Shown here: positions 15,101-26,500 of the stretch, one piece after another
Numbering within the stretch: position 1 is the stretch's first letter
Layout: each line of letters starts with the position of its first letter
Assembly: GCA_016490735.1 (NCBI GenBank)
Contig: JAEMWC010000037.1
Location: 1,256,001-1,320,000 of the forward strand
Length of the DNA stretch: 64,000 nt
Direction: 5' to 3'
DNA from: Pachyseris speciosa
Taxonomy: Eukaryota; Cnidaria; Anthozoa; Scleractinia; Pachyseridae
Position numbers and translations under genes: made by a program
Notes under the pieces: generated by a model
What the model was told of the DNA's origin: nothing
The model's database searches: none
Seen by the model: the letters and a program-made list of their open reading frames with translations, nothing else

Positions 15101-17518
15101 TTGCGGGGCCCATCCGATGCAAAAAACGCCAGTTTTGGACCCATTCCGGTCAAACGGCTCCAAATTTCTGCGGGTACGTTCTTGCAAATTCAGACAGATA
15201 TTTCCAGGCTATTGTGCCAAAGTTGTCCAATGAGTCAAGTTGCAGCGAAAAACGGATTTTTGGGCCTTCTGCAGCTGTCTGGAGCTATTTGAGTGAATTA
15301 TCTGTCTGGATTTGCCAAAACGTACCTGCGCGAAAGCGGCTCTTCTTGGTGCGGTTTTTTCTCGTTCAAAAACTATCTCCAAAGTAGCCATTATAAAGAC
15401 TAAAAGAGTGGTTAGTGCTTTTTTCTCTCCTCCTCCGCCCCTCCTCCTCTCTCACTCTCTCATTGCTTCCCTGTCAGTGCTGCGGAGTGATTGCGGGGCC
15501 CATCCGATGCAAAAAACGCCAGTTTTGGACCCATTCCGGTCAAACGGCTCCAAATTTCTGCGGGTACGTTCTTGCAAATTCAGACAGATATTTCCAGGCT
15601 ATTGTGCCAAAGTTGTCCAATGAGTCAAGTTGCAGCGAAAAACGGATTTTTGGGCCTTCTGCAGCTGTCTGGAGCTATTTGAGTGAATTATCTGTCTGGA
15701 TTTGCCAAAACGTACCTGCGCGAAAGCGGCTCTTCTTGGTGCGGTTTTTTCTCGTTCAAAAACTATCTCCAAAGTAGCCATTATAAAGATTAAAAGAGTG
15801 GTTAGTGCTTTTTTCTCTCCTCCTCCGCCCCTCCTCCTCTCTCACTCTCTCATTGCCTCCCTGTCAGTGCTGCGGAGTGATTGCGGGGCCCATCCGATGC
15901 AAAAAACGCCAGTTTTGGACCCATTCCGGTCAAACGGCTCCAAATTTCTGCGGGTACGTTCTTGCAAATTCAGACAGATATTTCCAGGCTATTGTGCCAA
16001 AGTTGTCCAATGAGTCAAGTTGCAGCGAAAAACGGATTTTTGGGCCTTCTGCAGCTGTCTGGAGCTATTTGAGTGAATTATCTGTCTGGATTTGCCAAAA
16101 CGTACCTGCGCGAAAGCGGCTCTTCTTGGTGCGGTTTTTTCTCGTTCAAAAACTATCTCCAAAGTAGCCATTATAAAGACTAAAAGAGTGGTTAGTGCTT
16201 TTTTCTCTCCTCCTCCGCCCCTCCTCCTCTCTCACTCTCTCATTGCTTCCCTGTCAGTGCTGCGGAGTGATTGCGGGGCCCATCCGATGCAAAAAACGCC
16301 AGTTTTGGACCCATTCCGGTCAAACGGCTCCAAATTTCTGCGGGTACGTTCTTGCAAATTCAGACAGATATATATATATATAATAGGTCAATCAATGTTT
16401 GAAGAATGGTTTTCGTGGAGCGCTCAACTTTTCAGGAGCTGTAAACATTCTTGTGTAAAGATTTCCAGACTTCAGAAGTGATTCATAATCGCTTTATTGC
16501 AACAGCTCTGTTTCGTATAGCCAAATACTGACTACACTCATCAGGCAATAGCGACAAATGACCGTTAAATTTGAATGCTGACAATATAAACAAATAGTTG
16601 CGTGAGCGCGCGCCTTGCGCGTGCTGTAAATTAACAGTTACGCTATGTTATTCGAAAGTTTCTGAGTACGTATTTGTTCCTGTGAGGGCAAGAACTTGCT
16701 AATTCGTTTCGTTTGTTTAGGGTGCACAATTTTTTTCTGCAGATAATAATGAACTTTTCGTAAAGACACAAGCTACATTTCTTCGTGATATTAAACTCAG
16801 CTACTCGTGCATGCCGAACATAAAATCCATGATCGCGTCACACAACAAAAAGATCATCCCAAAAACACCAACGGTGCCTGAACATCAACAAGAAAAGGAA
16901 TGCAACTGCAGAAAGAAACCCGAATGCCCCCTTGAAGGTAAATGCCTCCAGACCAACGTTGTCTACCAAGCAACAGTGACAACAGAATCTACAACCGAAT
17001 CCTACGTAGGATTAGCATCAAACTTCAAGGAACGGTACAGGAACCACATGACATCATTCCGACACATCAAGCGAAGGAACGAAACTGAATTATCCAAACA
17101 CATATGGACCCTGAAAGACGGCAACAAACCCTTTCACATAAAGTGGAAAGTACTAAAAACATGTAAACCTTATGATAATATCACGAAGAAATGTAGCTTG
17201 TGTCTTTACGAAAAGTTCATTATTATCTGCAGAAAAAAATTGTGCACCCTAAACAAACGAAACGAATTAGCAAGTTCTTGCCCTCACAGGAACAAATACG
17301 TACTCAGAAACTTTCGAATAACATAGCGTAACTGTTAATTTACAGCACGCGCAAGGCGCGCGCTCACGCAACTATTTGTTTATATTGTCAGCATTCAAAT
17401 TTAACGGTCATTCGTCGCTATTGCCTGATGAGTGTAGTCAGTATTTGGCTATACGAAACAGAGCTGTTGCAATAAAGCGATTATGAATCACTTCTGAAGT
17501 CTGGAAATCTTTACACAA

Positions 17519-17589
<71 letters not shown>

Positions 17590-20500
17590 AAAAGAAAACT
17601 GACCATAATTTGAATTAGTGAAAAGGCGTAACAACCAGCACTAAACAAGTTTTTGTGCCAAGTAAATCTCTAAAAATCTTGATTTTATGTTGTTCATGGT
17701 GAACAAGAATTCTCCATTTCTTGTTTTGGATGCAACAAATTTCCAAACCTTTTTCTACTATTCCTGCTCATTTTAAAACGCTTCACATAGCAAATAAGGA
17801 GAGAGAATAAAATGTCAGGATGTGAAGACCTGAGCACTACCGGCAATTAGTATAAATCTACTAGCGTTCTATCACAAATGTGACCCTCCACGGGAAAACA
17901 GGTAAAAAGGAGAATGCATAGGCACGCCAAAATGACACGCTAAACAATAGGCAGTGAGCAAAATGACACAATGGTTTGCCAGGCGTGTGTCACACGACAC
18001 ACTTAATTAAAAATTTCCTTTTGTGTTTATTGCACGGTAAAAACAAAGCAGCATGTCCAATCTAACAATGAAAAGTGCCCAGTTTGCTGCTGGGTGAAAT
18101 GACACGCTGTTAGGCAAAATCGCACGCAAGTGAGTGAAATGACACGTAAGCCGTGTCCACTTGGTTAATTTTTTGCAACTTACCGTGTCCTTGCTCAAGT
18201 AGACCCAAGTACTGTCGATGGATTTCCACCCTTTTTGTGACTTTAGTGTTTGCCCGAGCCAATTGTGCCACTCAAGCGCAATGTGGAAAATTCATTCAAC
18301 TGTTTTATTACTTAGAGTTCATATCAAACGTAACTTGCCTTCACTGGGTTTTGAAGGAAAGTTGGTATTTAATCGAACATAAAACTGATTTTTCTAAAAC
18401 CTCTTAGCACTTGCTCACCATTCTTTAATGTGTTAGCGGGGTGATGACAAGAAAATAATGGAAAATCCCGGCTTTGCGAATCCAAAGAGTTCGTGCACGC
18501 TTTCAAAGAATTTACTGTCTTCATTGATGCCCCAATTTATTCAGCACACACTTCCATAATTTTACAGGCGCTGTACAAAATTCAATCGCTTCTACCAAGA
18601 AGCAAACGGCAGATGTAGTCACGAACGCATAAATATTCAGTGCGCTGTTGAAAGGCAAGTTCGCAAAGTATACGCCATGTTGACAGTGAAAACATTATTC
18701 CTGATTGGTCAAGTGGCGAAAATAGTCGCTCCTGATTGGCTGAGCACGCCATCTCTCCGTTTAGTTGCTTTCCTCATTTTGTGCTCAACAACGAGTTTGG
18801 ATTAAGCCAAGTTGTTTGTGTCGAAAAATACAGGGAAATCAAGCACCATAACTATAAAGAGAATTCCTGAAGATTGATTTTTGTGTCTTACAATTGAAAC
18901 AGCGAAAGATTATTTGTGTCAAAAGCTAATGCTGCGAGAAGAATCATAAATCATCTGCAGTGAAATGCGCTTACGATGATTTTCATGGTCGAAAGATTTT
19001 GGATCTTCAACAGCCTCCGAAAAATAAAGCTCATTTATTTTGTCTTCGTTCTGAGCTGCTGCACTTCAACCAAAATATTAATTTCGAACAAACTTCGGCT
19101 GACAAAATGCGTGTTGCGTTACCGTATGCAAACGAGTGGGTGTTTTTCGTGTTACGCAATTATTTCACGTCTGCTCGCAGATTAATCCAGTTTGGACCAA
19201 TAGATCATAGTTTCAGCGACCTTTTTAATAAAGTGATGTGTAGCCGTTTTAAATGTAAAAATTTAGAGTGTAATTGCTTGCTTTTTGTGTTATTCAAATT
19301 TTGCAAACTATAGATTTTCATTCTTTCATCACGTTTCATTCCATTTCATTTCGCAAAGTATAACAAGCCACTGACCTGCTTGGTCAGTGAGATTTTTTGC
19401 TTTATACTGTTTGTTTCCTGGTCTTCTTTGTGTAGTGAGTAAAAAAATGGCACAAGTTATATAGAGGATATTACATGACCGGACGGAGATACGAAATGTT
19501 GAGAAATATTTCACGAGTCGTGTTTCATCTTTTTTCTCATCGTCTTTTGAGCTTCAATGAGTGTACCGTGCAATATTGCTCGCGTGTCTTTTGGCAGATG
19601 TGTCATATAGCACGCCTAGCGTGGCATTTTGCACAGTGCTTTAGATAAAGGCTTTTGTGTGGCAAACAATAGCACCGTGACACTCTTTGTTTTAGTCATT
19701 AAAATATGCACACATCTGTGCCATTGTGACACACTTAGTGTGCCGTGTCATCGCACGCATGCCTGTGCAATCACCTTTTTTCCTGTTTTCCTGTTGAGGG
19801 TCACAAATGCTGTTCTCTGATTGGCTACGCTACTCACTATCTGTTCTGTGATAGATAGTGAGTAGCGGTTGTCAACAAATTGGCGCCTGCTTCTTTGTGT
19901 TTTCGAAGTGTCTGTGAGAAGAATTTGGATAATTTACTTGTTTAGATTTGAATAAATAGTAGATTTATACTAAAACAATTAGATTATGAGCTCGAGATTT
20001 CTATGCGTGATAGCTGATCAGCTATCACGTGATAGAAATCTCGAGCTCATAATCTAATTGTTAAGTAGATTTGAAAAGGTCTACAGAAAAAAAAGTCAAA
20101 AACTTTTACATCTTGCAAGGGATGCAATCTTATACTGTCTCCAAACATCGTTGTGCAACAACATAAAAGGCTTGCTCTTGCATCAAAGAAATCAAGCCCA
20201 GAACCAAGGCTAGACATCAATATTGATAGGCATTCTTTAGCTAAGCTACATACTTTATTATTCAGGAGTGCTCGATGGAGCCGATCTGCAAAATAACTGC
20301 TCTGCAGGCCGATTTTGGGCTGGCTGGCAAAATGTTTGCTGAAATAAAAATCTTGCTGGCAGTGTTATTTTAACGAAATCTTGCTAGAATTTGTGTCCAT
20401 AATGAGTCTTACTGGCTGACAGGAATCAAAACATGTTATTTCTGGCAGTTGTCTTATTTCAGTTTTTATGCTGGCTGAGAGTACTGAGGGCGCACTTTTA

Positions 20501-23500
20501 TCTGCGTGAGATTGGAAATAAAGTTAATGAAAAACAAACTGTCTTAATATCATGGGCTCGTAACGCAAATTTCAAGAGTCTCAACGTATTGAATAGCATG
20601 TGCTGTCAGTTGGCTTCGTATTTTGGTGGATTTTTATCTGTGAGAAGATAGGACTTCGGGGAAAAAACTAAAAGTAAACAGCACGGGATACAGATAGAAG
20701 CCTACTGCCCGTCTTGGGAACGATCTGACATCCGAAATAAACCATTCGAGATATTTTGCCCAAAAATTAAGTTAAAATCAGTACTTAGCTAGCTGGGTAT
20801 TTTTCTTCCTTACTCGACTGCTGGCTGGCAAACTGGAAAGATTCCACCCGTGCTGGCTGGCATTTCGTGTTTGTGGCATTTTCAACTTTGCTGGCTCGTT
20901 AAGAAAAGACACGCTTGTAGCTGGCTGGGATTTTTATTTCTCAAAAGTTTTGCTCGCTGGCATTGAAGAGCGGTTGATTTTTTGCCAGGAAAGTTAAATA
21001 TTAACGAAGATTGACAGGGGGACACTCAGCTAGTGTTTAGTACATCGTACGATAAAAATTCTCAGAAAAGGTTGTTGGGTACTCCTGATTATTTGGTGGT
21101 TGGGTTTGAGATGGATTGTAGTAATTAATTATCACAGAAACTCTTTAAGGATCCTTTGAGGATACATAAAATGTATGCTACTTAATAATTGTTATTATAA
21201 TATTATGTACTACCCCTTATGGTGACTACTAATTATAATTATTGCAGCTGTACCTGTTAAGCCACTCCAGTTTGAACACTCCTCCAAGAGCCTTTGCATT
21301 CATACCTGGAGGCAGCACCCATGGAATCATAGGGCCGCCATGTTTTGCTTCAGATGCCAGCCGTGCAAATCCTTGAAATTTTCCGCTCTCTTTCACAGAG
21401 AAAATCAGGATGACATTTTTGTACCTCTGAAACACAAAACACAACCTCAAGATGAATGGGGCCAAAATCACCGGAGCTTCACCATCTTACAGCAGCATGT
21501 GGTAAAAGGCAATGATTATCTCCACTTCTACAGTAACTTCTACATGTACCTGATAAGATGTACAGTACATGTAAGACATTATATTTTTTGTTGATTATTT
21601 TTTGGGTGTGCTTATTACGTGGGATGTGTCGCGACCACATCAAGGTTTTTGACACCTGTGGCTAAGTTTATATTTCAGATCAAAATGGTTTTCTTGTCTG
21701 CATTAACAAGATTGTATTGTACTGGTCTGGGAACTAAAACACCACTTTTTGATATTGTAAATCAAAAGAATACATGTAGGTCTACAGCTTAAATGTTGGA
21801 AATCAGTTTGTTCATGATGTCAAAGCATTGTGCCTAATGGCATATCTGCAAATCATCCCGATCCCAAAGGGCTGTAGACTTTATGTTTGAGCGCTTCTGG
21901 GAATTCACCTAGCAAAAACTTACAGGTTTGAATGTAAATTTTTACCATGCTTTTACATCTTTAATCGTTGTTTAATTGTAAACAACTGATCAGTGAAGCT
22001 AGTTTGTGTGAAAGCACGGCCAGTTCGAGTGAATAAATAGTGACTCACAATCATTGCTTTTGTGTTGTTTTACTCAAGGCAAAAATTAAATGCCTTTGTT
22101 TTTTAACCATAATTGGGGGCTTAAACAAATGAAATAAAATGAAATCTATATTCTGCAGTTGCGCAAGCAATTTATTTTCTTTGGTTTTGTGTATTGATCT
22201 GTGACTTGTTTCTCACCGATTGAACCAACAAGTTCACCAGTTGAATCAGTATGTTCACTTTAATGCATTTTATGTATTCTGTAATTGCTCACACTTTTTT
22301 TCTTTGGTTCTTTTTATTGAACTGTGAATAATTTGATAGCCAGTGTGCTGTTGATCGAACCAAAGTTCACATGAATTGAACCAGCAATTGCGTTCACTTG
22401 TCATCTTATCAAACAATGTTTGTAATAATATACTCACTGATTGTTTGTTTACATTTGAAGGGCTGGGGGCATAAACTGCCTATGTGGAATTTTCGGCCGT
22501 TTTTTTATTTCGCTTGGATTTGTCCAAATTTTTTTCATTTGCATTTCCATTTATTTGTACGTATGAAAACATTCCAACTGTGGGTAGCCATTCAAATTAA
22601 GTGTTTTGGTACAGTGTAATATCGACTAAAGCATCCCACATGAACGCCTGTATGCGTGTTGTTGTCAGAGAGTCTAGATATCAGAGGATGCTGGCTACCA
22701 TATACCAATGAGAGCCCTCTTCATAAACTTCTGAAGAGGAGAAAAAATTCTCTCTTAGGAAAAAACAAGACAACAGAGAGTAGAACATCCAAATTCAAAT
22801 AAAAATCAGTTCAGTTGTAAACATACATTAAAAAGTGTAGTGTTCAGCATAGAGTGCTACATGCACATGTGACTGGGAACACTATCCAGGTCAAAGTGAA
22901 ATTGGGAAGAGTTTTTGAAATGAGTAGGAACTTAGAGTGATTAAAAACAACTTGGACAATGGAGGGAGCCAACAACACTTGACTGAAACTTCACTGTTTA
23001 ATCCCCAAGGCATTAGTCACTACTCCACTGTGCATTAGCACTGTTGTAAGTGCAGTTGACATGAATAGGATCATGCAAAGAGACTTACCTTGAAAGAAGC
23101 ATTAAGTTTCTTCTCATTAGCTTTAGGTGTTGACCACACACCCTGAAAAAAGAACAATACTGTGTCAATGCAATGGCCACTTTAAAACTAGAAACCATTA
23201 ATTACAGTGTATAATTATGACTTACTTAGGTACATGTATGTCCCACTTGCTCCTTTACAACTTACATGTATGTTGCAGCCACGCTACATGTTACTGCAAC
23301 CACAATCCAACCAAATCTCTGCAGCACTGCAAAGTGAGTTGCAATAGGCCATTTCCAAATTACCTGTGGCCTTTTTTTCAAAGAGAGGCCTGGTGCTCAA
23401 CCATTTGTATGAAAACGAATTTAATTTGCATGTTAATGGGACTAATTTTCATATGAGGCCAAAGGTAATTTGGAAATGGCCTATTGCAGTTGAAATATTT

Positions 23501-26500
23501 ACTGAGCTAAATTGGCTGATTGCAACTGGTTTGCCTCCTGCTAGTTGGGTTTCTTAACCCTGTTATGTTTATTTGTATTACTTGTTTCAAGTTCTTTAGG
23601 TGGGGTGCCTGTGAACTACATGTAGCTAGAACAGCTAAGTGCATTTCCACTACAAACAGAGAATTTATTATTATTGTTTTACATTATTTTTCACTGAAAA
23701 AACCAAGAAAAAATAAACAAACAAACTAAATTGAATTAGGTTGCAGGAATTATGGTACCTTTGCCTTTGAAAGTGCTACATTCTCATGATTGTTACTCTT
23801 CATTACAAAGTATCGAGCCTCCTCAAAGAAGTCATCCACATCGATTTTGTTTTTCTGCTTTGAAGCTTTGGCTACTTTACTCTTGATGTGAAGGCTCTCT
23901 GCTGATGAGTTATCACTCTCGTCACTTGATCGAGTCTCTTCTACAGGAGATGAGGCTTTTCTTTTCCTCCTTCTTGCTTTAGACTTTTCCTGTTGTTTCT
24001 TCTCTTCACCATCACTTGCATTTTCTATAAAAAGTGAATAATTTTTTAACAACAAGTGCATGTAACAAGCACTGTCACTAACTTAAAAAGGATGGCAAAA
24101 ATGAAGCTCAGATTTGACTCCAGCTATTGCAGTGAACTCAATTTGCTGTTTTTCTATCACAGTAGCCAAGGACCTGGTCTCTGGCCCTGAAGAATCCAGG
24201 TGAGTGTAACTAATCTTTTGATTTTACTTGAGACAGCTAAATGCACTCAGTTTCAAGGGTGGAAGAAGCCACATCAAAATCAAAACTTCAGTACAAAAAG
24301 GACATACAAGTAAAGAAATACAGTACCGGTTAAAAGTAAGTTGACAGTCTCGACTCGATCCTCGATACTCGATTCTCGCGAGGATCGAGTCGAGAATCGA
24401 GACTCGATTCACTCGAAACTCAGCTCGATACTAGTTACTCGATTCTTGCAGGAAGCACTCTATTATTATTCATCGAGTGCGCGATTTGACTTTCCGAGTT
24501 CTCGAGGAAAGAACGCAGTTGTTCTGTATGGTCACTAAAGAAGACACTACGACAATTTCCGTTTGAACAACGCAACGAATTCAAGCTAAAGGACAGTGCG
24601 GTGACAAATACTGTCAAAAGTCATTTAGGTTTTGAGGACGCGGTGTATTTCTTGATCGAGGAAATATTGCATACTGCATAAAAAAAAACAAGGTCAAAAG
24701 ACATTCAGCTTCTTTGGAGGTTACAGCGTTATGCTTTTCTTTATAAAAATTCCGATGCTAAATTTACTTTCATATGGCCGCTCGCTCATAAGCGCAACGA
24801 ATCAAGATCGCTGCGGTTCATTGCGGACACTGTCATCAAAAGCGATCAAAATTTCAAAAAAGCAGCCTATTTCTCGATGAAAATGCACAGTGTACAAGTA
24901 GGCAAATACATGTAGTGCAGTCACTAGCCAGTAGCCGCTTGGCAAGCGTAAGGAATTCAAGGCTGGCGTGATTGATCGAACAAGTTTCGACAAAACCGCT
25001 CATCGACCACGAGGACGGAAAGCTCATTGTATGTACGAGGCCAACTTCGAAAATCGCTCCTCACCTTTGAAATAAATAAATTGATAAACGTTCGATGGAA
25101 CACTGGTAAAACTCCAAGGAAACATCAGAAGTGAAATATGCGTATAATTTGGATAGAAACGTCACCGAGATGATCTTCACTCTTCGGTCAAAAATAGCAC
25201 AAAGTCAACATTGAATTAAAAATAGACTTGACAGACACCGCGCGTGAGTAAAGAAAATTTGCATACCATAACGAATTACACACATTTGTGTTTCTAGTTT
25301 GGAGGAGTTACACTGTAAAATTTATTCCTAAAAACGGTTGAAGAAAATCCTGTTTCAACGAAATAATAGTTACGAATGAGCACCACTTAGTGAACACATG
25401 TATTGACACGCGTATCGAATTTCATCTTAAAATTATGCGTGTCTGTGACAAAAACATGCATCGCTCAGATAAACTTTAGTGGTCGGCCAAGTTTTATTCA
25501 TCGAACATCTGTTACTTATTGTGAGATATTGTAGTGTTGTGGTCAGTCCTTGGCCATTCTGTTCTTTCTCAAGTATTGATTTCTGCGAATCTGCCCATCT
25601 GTCAAAGAGGTTGAATCACATTTAGAAACATGTCGCGTACTGAATGATTACTCTTGCATCGTTTGCGTTCCTTCGAGTAGCTGAAGTTGCTTTTCAAGAT
25701 TCGATCTCCAATTTGCTTGAGAGGTCTATCGAGTGATTAGTCAAGCGACAAGCTCATTATCTCTGATCTTGCGAGATGCAATCCTCGACTCGATTCTCGA
25801 TGGCTGAGCCTCGATCCTCGAAACTCGCAGGAATGGAGTATCGAGGATCGAGTCGAGAATCGAGACTCGAAGGAGACTGTCAACTTACTTTTAACCGGTA
25901 CTGTATCTTCATGTTTGCCTGTTGTTCAATTTTGTACATTTTTAAGTCTCTATGTATCAGTCTCTAGATATAATACAGGGTTCTCCATTTATGCAGGCAG
26001 CAGGTGATTTGTCCTGCCTGTAGACAACAAGGTCAGCTGGAACTCTGATTTTCACCATAAAAAGAATTTCTCCTCCTATTCTATTCTCCATTGTTATACC
26101 TGGCCAACTCTGTATGAAATGGAAAACCCTGTATTCTTATAACATCTATGGTCAAGTGGTTACCAGGGTAACTTATAATCTTGAGGTTTGAGGCTAATGT
26201 TTTTCTCTGATGACTTAAGGATTTTGTTTTGTGGTAGACCCATTCAAATCCTTGACCTCCCCAAATCTGTGTTCTACCAGTGCCTGGTGGCCCCTGGTTA
26301 CTTACTTTTGCCTTTGGGTGACAAGGAAATCTAAGTGTTTGCACAAAATGTAAATGCTGGGTACCTTGGATTTTTCGTATTTAGCAAAGTATTGCACCCT
26401 CTGTAAAATTCAACTAAAAAGGCCATCCAACCAGTTGGGATTTTTAAAGGCTGAAATTGTACAGTTGTAGTGTTTGTGTCTTTTATCATGTCTCTAATGA

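Larger units (their letters stand above)
16447..17521 (+). mobile_element. 5'-truncated Penelope-like element with inverted pseudo-LTR arms
   Basis: Arms 16447-16792 and 17177-17521 are long inverted copies, about 345 bp, almost identical. Between them lies the 3' end of a Penelope-type ORF (GIY-YIG endonuclease). The ORF is cut exactly where the left arm begins. Each arm carries a hammerhead ribozyme. Penelope-like elements are known for LTR-like repeats in direct or inverted orientation, for 5' truncation and for hammerheads, so the assignment is firm. It sits between TA-rich tracts in YTHDC1 intron 8. Confidence 0.9.

Noticed and set aside
12181..16368. CRISPR-like reading of the regular array
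   Set aside because: The repeat unit is 390 bp with no unique spacers and the genome is eukaryotic.
12102..16481. Recurring ORFs of 60-129 codons in every unit of the array
   Set aside because: They recur only because 390 is a multiple of three; they overlap in several frames on both strands and cross the inverted ends. No coding signal.
16811..17326. 171-codon ORF as a host nuclease gene
   Set aside because: It is the GIY-YIG end of a truncated Penelope-like element lying between and within its own inverted arms.
18960..19313. 117-codon ORF in family A copy 1
   Set aside because: The other two copies are interrupted and do not keep the frame.
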